Positions 10,754-22,500 of a stretch of DNA of 64,000 nt are shown here, in pieces; the first letter of the stretch is position 1, and every line of letters begins with the position of its first letter. The translations under genes and the position numbers were made by a program. The DNA is from Ditylenchus dipsaci (taxonomy: Eukaryota > Nematoda > Chromadorea > Rhabditida > Anguinidae): NCBI GenBank assembly GCA_004194705.1, contig SADC01000282.1, positions 144,683-208,682 of the forward strand. The letters are read 5' to 3'. Under the pieces are notes generated by a model. The model was not told where the DNA came from. It saw only the letters and a list, made by a program, of their open reading frames with translations, and made no database searches.

Positions 10754-13700
10754 TTTAATAGAGATCACAGGAGAGTAGTGTTTATTTATGTTCAGCAGGT
10801 AAATAACTTTGGTGTTTTCCAATGGTTGAGATCCAGACACTAAAATAAATTGGATTAGCAAGTTCCAAAGCTCGAAAATTTCAATTTTGGAGTCAAGAAT
10901 TTGAAGGGATCATCAACGGCTATATAGACCGTCCCCCGCCTTTTGTCGGAAATCTCCCGCCTTATTTTAAAACAAAAATTTCTACCATTTTCAAAGAAAA
11001 AAATTTAATTTTTACACCATCATGTAGCCTCAGATCTCAGCTTTCTAAGGAGCTGAAAATTATATTGTAAAAAATAAAAAGATTTACGTATTTGAATGGA
11101 GAGACCACAACCGAAAAATTACTTCGTTCTATTACGTAAATCTCTTAATTTTTAAAATTATACGTTTTAGTAATACAGCTCCTTAGAAAGCTGAGATCCG
11201 ATGCTACATATAATGGTAACAATATTTTGGGAAAATTGTGCTGAAAAAGGTATAAAATTTTTAAAAAATAGGTTGGAGATCTCGGCAAAAAGGCGGTGAT
11301 TTCCGACTATGGCGGGCGATATTCAATTGCCCATCGTCAACTCTAGTTAGTTAGTGACTTGAAAATACAATTAACTGACATCTGGTGGACTGACCATCCA
11401 GCCGGAAACAAGGGAAGTAGAACACCCATTTGCCATCCAAAAAAGTAGCTATAGGTGTTTGCAACATGGTCGCACATCCTAACAGCTCAACATCTGTGCC
11501 CCATTCAAAGTTTTCCTGCATCCGTTGGATATATTGGGTAAAGGAGGCCACTGTTTCCCCTCGTATTCTGCAAAAGACTCCTGGTAGTATTGCATGAATG
11601 AACAGATCTAAAAGTTGTATATATCGCAAAATGAAAAAAATTGTGTAGAGCTGGAGCTAAAACTGAGCTAACCGATATTACAGTCAGTTGGCACTCCAAA
11701 ATATTCGTGTTTGCTGAGGGTCTGACAATTTTTTTATAACTAATTCTGTTTATGCACTCTCGCCCAAAATATAATAAGGAACTGCCAAGAACTTACCGGA
11801 CTTTTACCAAGGACTTACAGAAAAAAATTGACCCTAGTGATGAATATCCCCCAAATCTTTCCTTTTAAAACTTAAGTAAAGAGTGCCCAAATTTATGTTC
11901 CAGACCCCAGAAAAAGTGCATAATACAGTCGACTCTCGATATAAGCACACTTCGATATAAGCACACATTGGAGCCAATTTGGTTAGTAAGCAAAGAAATA
12001 TGGCAAATAATACCTTCGATACAAGCACACCTCGATATAAGCACACCCTCGGGCGTCCCAGACCAGTAAAACTCCCTCGATATAAGCACATCCGCTTAAT
12101 ATGGGATAAAATGTTAACTTTGAATCGTAAATGAGTCGTTGGATCTTGCCACGAAATATTTTCATTTTAAAAAGAGACCTGGTGAACGAAAAACAGAGTA
12201 AACTCACAAATTTCTTTTCAGTTATTTAAATTTTCGGTTGTTATGTGTGTGAAATGAATCTTCGATATGATGTGATTTTCCCGATATTTTTGGTCATTCT
12301 CTTTCAAAAAAAGATCAGTCTCGATATAAGCACACTTTTGCCCGGTCCCAGAGTGTGCTTATATCGATAGTCGACTGTACACAGTTATTAGTCACAGCTT
12401 CCGTACGCTGGCCTACCCCGAGCTTAAGCGGTAATCCTGAACTTGTTGTTTGCAAGGCTAGTTACAGCAATGGTTCTAGTGAACAATCCGGTACCAAAAT
12501 ATGCCTTGGCTCCCCCCTGTCGATTTCTGCACAATTTTTTTTTAAAATAACTTTTTTGCTATCATGATTTTTTTTCATGCTTTGTCCAGAAAATTTCAAA
12601 TGAAGTATTGCCTCTAAAATCTGAATTCTTGCCCCTTTTTTGCTTTTTTTCGGCCAATTAATTACCGAAAAAAAAAAAGGGCAAGAATTCAGATTTTATG
12701 GGCAACATTTTAGTTACATCCTATTTTTATTATATAATTTCCTGCAAATAAATTCGTTATTTTGACATCTTTTCAGACACTATTTGAGCACTCCAAAAAA
12801 AAGTCGCATTTTCACCTGTAAATGAATAAAGGCTCAAATTGAATTGCAGCGGTAAAACTGTGAATTTCAACGGTAAATTAATTTTTTCAACGGTATTTTC
12901 AAATTTTCGATAAAACAATGAAATCCAACGGTAAATTTGTGAAATTCAGCGGTAAATTTATCGTAATGTCAACTTTACAGTCCTTTGCCTCATAGAAATG
13001 AGCCCTTTCACCGACTTGAGATTGCATCTGAAATAGTGCTAAAGTTATTTCTGCCTGAACAATTCACAAACATTGATATACAAATAAGGCAACGGACTGT
13101 AAAGTTGACATTACGATAAATTTACCGCTGAATTTCACAAATTTACCGTTGGATTTCATTGTTTATGGCAAATTTGAAAATACCGTTGAAAAAAATTAAT
13201 TTACCGTTGAAATTCACAGTTTTACCGCTGCATTTCACTTACAGCCATGAATAAATAAAAAAAGATGTGAAAATACGAATTTATTTGTAGTACAAGAAGA
13301 AAAAAGAAATTATATTATGAAAATAATGCCATAAGTTTTCTGGACAAAGTATGAAAAAAATCATGATAGGAAAAAAATTTTTGTGCAAAAATCAACAGGG
13401 GGGACAAGGCATATTTTGGCACCGGATTGTTCACTAGCTCCACCCTGCAATTTTGAAGGTCAGATTGGGAAGAGGGGGGGGTGGCATTAGCTACTAGCAC
13501 CAAGATTTCTACTCATTTTTAGAGAAAAAATATTAGGTCATTACTAGGTCATTAAAGGAGCAAAGCAAATTTAGTACGAAAAAAACCATTACCCTTTTTA
13601 TTCAATTCCACCCTCTCCTACAGGCTCTCAAAATTCTGCTTTTTGGATTTGTTTCATCTCCCAAAAGTCTATAAATCGAACTTAAATTTTTCCGATAATC

Positions 13701-14255
13701 GGGTTTTGAGAAATTAGGTCCTCGTAATGTTATAGAAGGAAATACGGTGAGCCGTAAGAAAATTTTACATCCCAAAGTATTTATTAAAAAATATATTTGG
13801 CAGGCTTACCAATTCTCTGAGCTTTGGATGCTGGTCCTCAGAGCCGGCAGTGAAGATGTGGCACAGGGCTCTGAAAAGATTTTCGTGTTGCTTTTTTACA
13901 TGTGTTCTTTTAAGACCAAAGACAATTACCTAAAAAGGCAATTGCCATCGCCAAACACCTCGCCCACCACTTCCGGCAATTCTTCCATGCCACACTCCAA
14001 ATTTGTTTGGGTAGCATATTGCTGGAACACTTCATATTGCTTGTCGGCCTGGTCGGAGTTAAATTCCAGTCCCAGTTTAGAGCAGCAATCCTTGCGCCAG
14101 GTGTGGTCCACGGGACTGAATTTGAAGCTCTAAATTGGTAGGTAGGAAGTTGACGACCGAGAAGTGGTAATAAAAGCAAATACTTTTAACTGGTCGACGC
14201 TTTCATGCAGGAAGTCCACAGATGTGTCTGAGTCCTCACCGTCACTCGATTCCAT
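10754..14255 (-). CDS. OTU-domain cysteine protease (deubiquitinase-like), five exons
   Basis: Exons on the minus strand: 14184-14255 (ATG, MESSDGEDSDTSVDFL...), 13930-14129, 13810-13870, 11395-11607 and 10754-10839, all with GT-AG borders. The OTU catalytic parts are present in order: GDGNCLFRALCHIF (the D-G-N-C nucleophile box), HPKLREL, MQYYQESFAEYEG, then EWGTDVELLGCATMLQTPI, and KVIYLLNINKHYSPV (the catalytic His box). OTU proteases cleave ubiquitin or related conjugates. The 2.2-kb third intron holds a pogo-like MITE and a large palindrome; the fourth holds another MITE. The frame breaks once in exon 4: after ...GKQWP one base is missing (CCTCC/TTTACC) before FTQYIQRMQ. After the His box the frame may read on to a stop near 10730 beside a MITE, so the C-terminus is uncertain. 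OTU domains also occur as transposon cargo, but no enclosing element was found. Confidence 0.85.
10909..11346. repeat. inverted-repeat MITE in an OTU intron
   Basis: ATCAACGGCTATATAG at the left and CAATTGCCCATCGTCAACTC at the right. The inner arms contain TGTAGCCTCAGATCTCAGC and its complement, a module shared with copies at 26.6-26.8, 32.36-32.55 and 40.05-40.1 kb. Ed end motif CAACTCTAG also occurs at 27.36-27.6 kb. Confidence 0.6.
11926..12377. mobile_element. pogo-like MITE, cassette GATATAAGCACAC
   Basis: TA-flanked, CAGTCGACTCTCGATATAAG at the left and TATCGATAGTCGACTG at the right. The word CGATATAAGCACAC recurs five times near the left end and once more near the right. Inserted in the OTU gene's third intron. 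Confidence 0.88.
12455..13500. repeat. large inverted repeat enclosing other elements
   Basis: Outer arms pair GAACAATCCGGTACC...ATATGCCTTG with CAAGGCATATTTTGGCACCG and GGATTGTTC. Inside are a GAATTCTTGCCC..GGGCAAGAATTC hairpin (12.62-12.70 kb) and the palindrome at 12.84-13.24 kb. Confidence 0.65.
12841..13238. repeat. palindromic MITE with ACGGTAAAT word array
   Basis: Near-perfect palindrome: GCAGCGGTAAAACTGTGAAT at the left, its complement at the right. The word (C)AACGGTAAATT or CAGCGGTAAATT is repeated at least five times per arm, and both arms end at CAACTTTACAGTCC / GGACTGTAAAGTTG beside the loop. Confidence 0.8.
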
Positions 14256-14335
14256 GGGTTCTAAAAGATGAAATAAAAAAATATTAATTGTGATGTGTTG
14301 TTGCTAGTACCACAATTAATTTTGGTTGCAGTGAC

Positions 14336-15176
14336 GAATCCCCCCCCCCCCCCACGGGGACTGATCAGGTGGAGGAGATAACTTCATATTCGTGTTTCTC
14401 GACCCCGATTTCATGAGAAAGCAGCGCGTTTTTTTGGTTCTGAGAAAAAATTTTTTTTCGAACCACAGGGGGGGGGTATCAAGGTTTTTTAGTCAAAATT
14501 TGAAAAATTTAAATTGGCGCCTTTTGAATTTAAAAGGGAATAAGGGCTGAATTGGGAGGGGAAGGGAATAAAAGGGGGCCACTTTTATGGCAGAACATTA
14601 TAAATTTGAATATCTATAGTCTTCGACTGCCTCACCATGTTTTTCAACTGGGCCGTGGCAAGAAGAGACTCTATACGCATTTTTTGATCAAGAGTACTTC
14701 TCGGAATCATGTCTAAGGTAAGTGAGTGCACGCATCTCTAACTCTCAAGCCCCCTGGCTTGAGGGGCTTGGGAGCTTGGAGTTGAGATGCGCACACCCAC
14801 ATACCTTAGACACAAATCACTCGAAAGTGACTCTGGATGCATGAAAAAGCATGCATACCAGAGTTTATTTATGCGGTAGGCCCCAGTATTCAAAACTATG
14901 TTCAACATCTTCTTGTTAGTGGGCCCTGTGTGATTAGTGGCCCCTTTTATTCCCTTCCCTCCCTATACAGCCCTTATTCCCTTAAAATTCAAAAGGCGCC
15001 AATTTAAATTTTTCAAATTTTGACTAAAAAACCATGATACCCCCCCTGTGGTTCGAAAAAAAATTTTTTTCTCAGAACCAAAAAAACGCGCGGCTTTCTC
15101 ATGAAATCGGGGTCGAGAAACACGAATATGAAGTTATCTCCTCCACCTGATCAGTCCCCGTGGGGGGGGGGGATTC
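14336..15176. repeat. 841-bp palindromic element with C/G-run ends
   Basis: Begins GAATCCCCCC and ends GGGGGGATTC. Arms of about 250 bp match closely (CCCCGATTTCATGAGAAAG and complement; TTAAATTGGCGCCTTTTGAA and complement). The loop holds a copy of the splice-donor-like hairpin repeat (14640-14930). It lies directly upstream of the first OTU exon. Confidence 0.8.
14640..14930. repeat. hairpin repeat with two splice-donor-like sites
   Basis: Contains TCTAAGGTAAGTGAGTGC followed by GCATCTCTAACTC, then a G/C-rich hairpin and the complementary GAGTTGAGATGCGCACACCC, ACATACCTTAGAC. Related copies are at 30.88-31.02, 49.63-49.75 and 63.65-63.96 kb. A further hairpin ACTCTGG.TGCATG...CATGCATACCAGAGT follows. 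It could be a MITE or derive from a small RNA gene. Confidence 0.55.
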
Positions 15177-15421
15177 TGAACTCAAGCCTTAATTTTATAT
15201 CAACCTGGATTTTTGTGTTTCAGTAAAGCAATAAGTGGCTTGCCATAAATTCGAAAAATTTGAAGAAAAAAGTAAAAATACAGAGCGTAACAAAACATTT
15301 TTGGAACATTTGTTTTGGTTATAACGGCCTGGGGGCGATTCTCCATTTTTCTTATTTTGAAATTGGCGCCTGTTATAATTTGATTTATTTTGGATGTTTT
15401 TTAACTTCTTTGAATCTCCAG

Positions 15422-15644
15422 TTTCAAGCCTCCGCTCAGGCTCCCTTCCTGGCTTCAAATCGAAGCGGATTTGGAAAGAAAATTGAAATATCTGAAATCA
15501 AAAGCCGAAACTGATTCCGCACGATCCAGCTTATTTTGGTGTATACCGTGTGGTTTGGGTTCTGGTATGTGGACGGCCCTGACGACGTATGCAAGGCCCG
15601 AATCACAGATGACAAGAAGCAAAAAATATGTTTTTGACATTTAA
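15422..15644 (+). CDS. possible terminal exon, unidentified
   Basis: After a TCTCCAG acceptor, a frame of 73 codons runs to TAA at 15642-15644. It includes LPSWLQIEADLERKLKYLKS, a charged probably helical stretch, and then GLGSGMWTALTTYARPESQ. Composition is protein-like and unlike the neighbouring repeats. No upstream exon was found, because the sequence just upstream is repeat, and I do not recognise the family. A minus-strand frame over the same bases (15455-15640) begins with a hydrophobic stretch but is less convincing. Confidence 0.35.
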
Positions 15645-15701
15645 TATCAAAAAAATAATTAGATCTAGCTGATTCAATCCGCGTTTACGGAATTCGACAT
15701 A

Positions 15702-16948
15702 CAGTCAAACCTCGCTATAGTGGCACCCCTGGGACCGGCCTCAGGGTGCACTATAGCGAGGTGCCACTATATTGGGGTGCCACTATAGCGAAGGCTGCTG
15801 GACCGAAAAAATTTGCAAGTGCCACTAATATCGAGGGTCGATACTAAAACAGGTCAATTGAATCTCAAATACTAAGTTTTTAATCTACCCTGAATTCCGA
15901 CGTATTTTCGTGAATTAGGCGAACAAAATTATGCTGTCTTTATTAAAAGTGGATGCTAGAACGATTTGTGAAGAGTGAAACCTGGTTAAGAGTAATTAAC
16001 ATCTTCGAAGAGAAACATGTTACGTTATGCCAAGTTTCGAAACTTAAAGGACCCTGTCTCTTCTGTATCATGGCAATTCGAAAGTGTTGAATGCGCGCGG
16101 GACCACACACATTTTGTCAATAATAATTTCGAGTTGTTTTTTTTTATTTGCGCTTATTGTTTATAAAGAAACTTGTAAATTTGTTCAAAATATAGAACCA
16201 TTCACTAGTCGAGCCCGACGTTGCTTGACTATGCCAGATCGGACAACTTATCCGACTTCCACTGCTCCACAACTGTCATTGTTGAAATATGACTAATATC
16301 GAATAGAAAATAACGTTCAAATTTTAAATGCAAACAAAAAATAATTCAAAAACATTATTGACAAAATCTATGTGGTCCCGCGCGCATTCAAACCTTTGAA
16401 ATTGCCATGATAAGGGACAGACAGGGTCCTTTAAGAGAAGGTCATGTGACTAAAAAACGACACTATTACGAAAAGGACACTATTTTGATTCACCAGAAAA
16501 ATTTGCAAATGCAATGAACAGGTATCTATACCGGTGACGACTTTGAGGGTTTCATTTGATGTATTTTGACAGTTTTTATTGGTGATATTTGAATAAAAGT
16601 GCATATTGAAAGTAGTCGAAAAAAAAACCCTCTAACAGCTGTAACCGACACTTCGATATTAATTGTACTCACAGATAGCTCCATAGATAACCCGCACCCC
16701 ACAGATGACTAAATAATGAATACTTGAAAATTTGTCACACAGGTTTTATTGTTTGAATTTGAAGGTGCCACTATATTGGGAGTAAATTTATACCTCGGGA
16801 CTAAATAAAGTACCTTTATAGTGGAGGTGCCACTATATCGAGGTGCCATTATACTGAGATGTCAGTTTGCCGTATTTAAGGCAAAACCAACCAAATCGGT
16901 TCCAGGGTGCTACTATAGTGGGAGTGCCACCATAGCAAGGTTTGACTG
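15702..16948. mobile_element. pogo-like element, cassette CTATAGTGGCACC
   Basis: TA-flanked, CAGTCAAACCTCGCTATAGT at the left and ATAGCAAGGTTTGACTG at the right. GTGCCACTATA words recur near both ends (also at 16766-16960). A second MITE (16043-16434) is nested inside. No transposase frame is visible. Confidence 0.85.
16043..16434. repeat. palindromic MITE nested in the pogo-like element
   Basis: TTAAAGGACCCTGTC at the left, GACAGGGTCCTTTAA at the right; TGAATGCGCGCGGGACCACA pairs with TGTGGTCCCGCGCGCATTCA. Same family as 10532-10729. Confidence 0.75.
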
Positions 16949-16988
16949 TAGTAAAAAATTATGACAAAAAAAGTTATGAAAATCTTGA

Positions 16989-17232
16989 CGCTACTGTCAT
17001 ATCCACCCCCCCCCCATCCCAAAAAAAGCTACTGTAATATACTCCCCCCCTCCCCAATAATTTCCAGGTACCCCAAAAACCATACTTTTTTTTTGAAAGT
17101 TGTGAAATTATTACGTGTTGTCCTTAGCCTAATGCCTACGCCCAAAGCATAAGGGCTAAGCCTAAATATTATTGGGGGGGGGGAGGTCATATTACAGGAG
17201 GGTTTTTTTTTGGGTATTGGGTACAGTAGCGC
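16989..17232. repeat. inverted repeat with poly-C/poly-G arms
   Basis: GCTACTGT at the left and ACAGTAGC at the right. Arms carry runs of C, then G, and the TAATATTACAG/CTGTAATAT words. Homopolymer lengths here are likely error-prone. Confidence 0.55.
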
Positions 17233-17509
17233 CAAAATTTTATTTGACCCTGCACTTTTAGGAAGTTTGAATTTATAGTGATTGGTAGTCTATATGAGAA
17301 TTTCGACGTGAAATTGCCGCATAATTAATGTCCATAAAAGCAAGGAGCAACTTTGAGTGACATGAATTGCACTTGCATGGGTTTGGTGTGGAGGAAAAAT
17401 GTTGTATATCAATCAAAGTGCAGCAAAAAATAAGCGAAAAATATATATTTTTTAGGGTTGCACAGATTTTTGACTGTGAATACGAATTATCAGGGAGGCT
17501 GTCAAATTT

Positions 17510-17672
17510 TTAAGCGACCATGCTCACGGTGGTCTGGTGGTCCTCGCCAATTCAAATGTTTTTTCTAACAATCGAATTTTTGTACGGACTTTTAACTTGA
17601 TTTCTAATAAAACTAAACCTAAAATTAAAATCTAGGCCTTGTTTTGTTAGAAACCGGGTTGAAAAAGGCTGC
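17510..17672. repeat. truncated 'GGGCATGCCC' family MITE
   Basis: Has the family centre (TTTCTAATAAAACTAAACCTA, AGGCCTTGTTTTGTTAGAAA) and GCGACCATGCTCACG, but the right arm is lost. Confidence 0.6.
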
Positions 17673-18167
17673 ACCTGAAAACACCGTCAAAAACATTAAA
17701 TCTCCTATCAAATTTTTAAAACTTCTCGTTCTAGGTGTATACTTTTCATATTTTTTTTTTTATGCATTAGCATGTAGCCCTGAATCTCTAGTTTCTGATA
17801 AGCTATTTACTAGGTCGATACATATTGAAAACGGGAAAACAATTCATTAAAAAAGGTGTAGTTTTGAAAAACTCAATTTTGTAAAGATAGGATTTTGAAC
17901 TTCTGTAAAGGCCATCTTGTAGAGCTCAAAAAGTTGAGTGGGGATGAAAACTATTAGATTTGGCACTTTCCCTTCAAAAAATTGATATTTTGGTAATTTT
18001 GACAAAGTTGACCCCTAAAAAGTTGAGGGGTCAACTCGACTATACTTACAGCCCTTGAGTTTGACCCTGCTTTCTATGCTCGTAGTTTGCCACACCGGTC
18101 AGCCTCTTATGCTCTTCTCAAAACGGACTATGAATCCTATCTAGCTGACTAAATATTACCAATAATG
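17673..18167. other. no gene seen
   Basis: AT-rich sequence without motifs or a supported exon. Confidence 0.3.
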
Positions 18168-18846
18168 TTGCTCGTAGTGTTTACCGGTCTTGCCAATCAG
18201 CCAGCCGGTTAATTAAGACTTTGCGTTTTTCAAATCTGTATATAAGGTTTTCACTTTACTTTTATATTGAATTTTTGTATATTTATACTCAAAATGTAGC
18301 TGGAAATCTCAGCTACATTTGCTTTTTAATGAATTTACTAACAACAACAAAAAATCGTATTGAAATTTCAAAAGTATGGGCCGGTTGATCACTTGGTTGA
18401 TTGTTTATCAACCAGGCAATCAACCGGCCTATACTTTTTGTGTTATAGTGAATTCATTAAAGGGCATGCCCGTGCCCGACACGGAGAAAAGGGGGACCAG
18501 CACTTCTTTTCTTTCTCGATCAAGTTTCACACGCGTTCTCATCCAGATTTTTTAGTTTTTGCCTAGTTTTTCAAAGTAGTATAGGGTCATTAATATTAGA
18601 TTTGACGCAAAACGAGTGAAAAATGGAAGGATTCAAAAAAAATTTGCTGGTCCCCCGCTTTAACTTTTTGAAACGCACGGGCATGCTCCTTTAAAAAGTA
18701 AATGTAGCTAAGATTCCCAGATACTTTTTGAGTATAAATATACAAAAAAACTCACATAAAAGTGAAGTCAAAACCTTTATACAAGATTCGAAAAACGCAA
18801 AAATCGTAATCAACCGGGCTGGTTGATTGGCCAAGACTGGTGTTTA
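18168..18846. repeat. palindromic element, CCGGTTGAT words
   Basis: CCAGTCTTGGCCAATCA-type arms at the right pair with TGCCAATCAGCCAGCCGG at the left; CTTTTATATTG, TATACTCAAAATGTAGCT and complements continue the arms. GTTGATTG words and a GGGCATGCCC module (18464-18695) are nested inside. Confidence 0.6.
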
Positions 18847-19265
18847 ATGGTGTGGAAATGAAGACTTTACGTGTAGATGTCACTCCTTTTTGATTCGTTC
18901 ATTCACTCCACGTCACACCCAATTGCTTATTGATGGGAGTGATTATTGTTTCTAATACAGGTTTTCCTTATTCACTCTATTTACTCCCCACCCCTGGACT
19001 ATTTCGACAAGGATTTCTGAGTTAGAGCTATTTTGATTAACAATTTAAAGTTTACCAAGGGTTGAAAAATAACTCCCATGGGAGCTAACAAAGTAAATAT
19101 GGTATTATCATGGTTAGGACTAGATACTGAATGTGTTTGCTGTATCAATCAGAGTTTGGGCAGAGCGTCAGGCTGGTCAAGTGCCGTATCTCTCCTCATA
19201 GTGTAACATCTGCTGGTTATTGGCTTGTTGTTCTTGTCTTAGACGGCTATTTTGTTTATTGTAGG

Positions 19266-19473
19266 CAGGGTGACCAAAGTACCACCTTTAGGTGGCATTT
19301 GCCACCTTTTTGAAAATTTCGCCACTTTTTGAAAATTTCGCCACCTTTTGAAAATTTCGCCACCTTTTTGAAAAGTGAAAGGTGGCATTTTTCAAGTGTT
19401 CTAGATTTTTTGTCTTCAATGCCACTTTCGGGAAAATTTGCCACCTTATTCGTAATTTGAGTTGGTCACCCTG
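19266..19473. mobile_element. hAT-type MITE with exact TSD ATTGTAGG
   Basis: Ends CAGGGTGACCAA and TTGGTCACCCTG; both flanks are ATTGTAGG (19258-19265, 19474-19481). The interior is a direct array of GAAAATTTCGCCACCTTTTT, so its subterminal words dominate the element. 208 bp. Confidence 0.92.
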
Positions 19474-19516
19474 ATTGTAGGCTCTAATGAGAAATATCTT
19501 TTTTCCTCACAATTTA

Positions 19517-19523
19517 CTTCTTT
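19517..19523 (-). terminator. poly(A) signal region of the S7 gene
   Basis: AATAAA on the minus strand within AAGAAATAAAGAAG, roughly 75 bases past the S7 stop codon; the base position is approximate to a few bases. Confidence 0.5.
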
Positions 19524-19596
19524 ATTTCTTTTTCAACAACAACTCATTTGAAAACATAACACACATGCAAACAGACACCAAAGCAACAACAACTGT

Positions 19597-22500
19597 TTAG
19601 AAGAGTGGCTCAGGGAACTCGAAGACCACATCTTTGCCGGTCAGTCGTTTGTAGACGGAGGAAAAAGGTGTCCACTTTGTGCTCCACATTGGTCTGCTGT
19701 GTTTTGTCCAGGTGCACCTGAGAATCTGCTTACCGTCCAGCTTCACCCTTGTCCGACGACCCACCACCTCGGCTGGGTACACCAAATCGGAGAGGATGGC
19801 ATCATGCACTGCAGTCAGTGTGCGACTGCGGGGACGCTTCTGCTTCAATGGCTTGCGGTTCTTTCCTCGCACTGGCTTTTTCAGGATGCGGCGTGAAAAG
19901 TAAAAAATTAAATTGGTTTTTAGCTGCTCTAAGCAGCGTGATATGCAAATCAACGTTGGTATATTACAGTAGCGCCCAAAATTGCTGTAAACATGCCCGG
20001 GTTTTAGAACCCAGCTTTAAAATTAATTCGGATATGTTCAAATCGAGTGGCAAATTAAAGTTTTGACCCGTATCATATAGAATCAGAATTTAACGATCTT
20101 TCTTTTTATATTTTGGCGCCATTGAAAGAAAAATTTTATCTGAACGAATTACAGCTCATTTTTATTAAGAGTACACAGCGTTCAGCCCAGTGTTTAGCCA
20201 GTCTTGTTTTCAGCTTTCCAACAAGCGACTAGACACTAAAGAAGCACCCAATTTGATTCATTTTTATTTACAGATAGCGAAAAACAGCTGATCCTAAATT
20301 ACCCTGGCTTTTTATAGAATCACTACAGTCGACTCTCCCAATAACGAACCCACAAAAAGTTCGTTCCCACCTTGGGTCCGACACTTTTTTTAGCCTGATT
20401 TTTTAAATTTTTTCCTATTCTGTTTTGACAGTCTGGTCCAGATATCGCAAGGATTCTGATTTTACCGATCGTTTTTCAGAAATCCAAATTTTTTCCTCTA
20501 AAAAAGCGAAAACTCGATTTAAGGACAGCTTTTTCAAAAATCCCTGTCTTAAATCGAGTTTTTGCTTTTTTAGAGAAAAAATTTGGATTTCTGAAAAACG
20601 ATCGATAAAATCGGAATCCTTACGATATTTGGGACCAGACTGTCAAACAGAACTAGGAAAAATTCAAAAAATCAGGCTAAAAAAGTGTCGGACCCAAGGT
20701 GGGAACGAACTTTTTGGGGTTCGTTATTGGGAGAGTCGACTGTATTGGTTTAGTAACTGAAACATTGAAATTTGAAAACGGGGAGGAAATAATATCTTCT
20801 TGTTAACAACCCATAACTTAATTCACAGTTAACTCGGCATAGATAAAATTGTGCAGCCAAAAAGCCCAAGTTTTTGCATCGAAAATTGGCGAACCTTGGC
20901 AACAAAGACGATGTGAGAACCACTGAACTTCTTCTCCAGTTCACGCACCAACTTCTGGTGATCTTCTGGAAGTCACGGAGTTGGGGCACTGGCACATACA
21001 CTACAATGCACTTCTTGCTGCCGAACTCGTACTCCTATAAGAAAAAATAGTTGTGAAGGATAAGAATATGTTGAATTTGTCTATTAGTCAATTTATTGTG
21101 AATTTTACTCAAATGTCAATTTTCGTACAAATTCGGTCCATTTGGTTTACAAGGCGGCCAATTAAAACAAAAATCTTGAATTTCCAAAAAAGACATTGAA
21201 ATTTAGCGTTTGAGGGGTTGTATTCCAGTTGAATGCCAAATAATATGTTTTTTTAGCTCTACGAAAGAGTATTGCGGTAACTCTTTGGCTAAGCCTCAGG
21301 GATGGGACGGAATTTCCATTTCAATCTTCGATTTCCGGCACTTTTTTCTTACGATTTTTGATTTCTGACTTCCAAAAAAATGGGGAAAATTTTTTGGAAG
21401 AAAATAGTTAACTTGGAAAAATTTATTTATTTTGAAATTTTTTCCACTTTCCAGCATTTTTATCTTCCAACTTTCGACTACCGGTTTTGTATTTTTTTTT
21501 CTTCCGATTTCGATTTTGTTCCTACTTTTTTAAGTCTTCCGTCCCATTCCTGGTAAGCTCACTTCTAAATTTCTGTAAACGCAGATTGACTGATCGGCGA
21601 CCCCACAATTTCGCCTTTAGTCCAATTTGCCTAAAAAACGAGTCAGTTTGCTATGACTGTTTTTTGGCATATAATGTTAAAAAAAAATTGAGTTTGCTCT
21701 GCCTCCCATGGTTTGGAGTTTATGATCGGTGGAATACTCTTTATGCCAAAACCATCCCTGATGTTGATTATCAGCGCCCGCACCCACAACTATGGATCTG
21801 GGGATCTAACTATGGATCTAAATATAGCAAAATACCAAATGATTTCGGCGGAAGGGGTTTGTAAATAAATAACAACTACTTCAACTCCGACTCACCGAAA
21901 AAGCCGAAGTTAGCGGATTCTGCATCCTGAACACCCCTCACTCCAACTCTGGGTTCCAGTCATAAAAAGAAAATTTGACCTGACCGAATTACAGCTCCAT
22001 TTTGACTACACGGTGCTTAAATTTAGACTAACCGACTCTTAAATGATTCTCGGACCAAAGAAAACTCACAAATTCCAGGACATTACACACAATTTAGACT
22101 ACCGAAAAAAAAAGACTACCCCCTGAAAAAAATGCTGGAAACTGGAAAAAATTTCAAAATAAATAAATTTTTCCAAAAAAGTTTTCGAAGCGAGCTGAGT
22201 AGATGGTAAAATATCAACTAGCGACACTTTCTGGAATTAGTCTTGAAAATTTTGATTAAAAATCGACAATTTTGACATTGAAAATTTTTGGAAGTCAGCC
22301 TAACCTTGAAATTCCTCCTGAATGCAAATCTGTTGAGATCAGGTCCGAAAAATTTCAAGGAGCTGAGATATCTTTTAGAGTAGGGGAGTGGTCTGAATTT
22401 TCGTGTGGTGCCATGTACTCAAAAAACCAATATCTCAGCTCCCTGTGATTTTGTAGACATGTGCCCGGTTGCATAAAACCTTTTTAAAATCGGTCCGATT

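Noticed and set aside
21487..21864. 125-codon frame in S7 intron 1
   Set aside because: Starts inside a hAT-type MITE, low complexity at first, and no motif or splice support.
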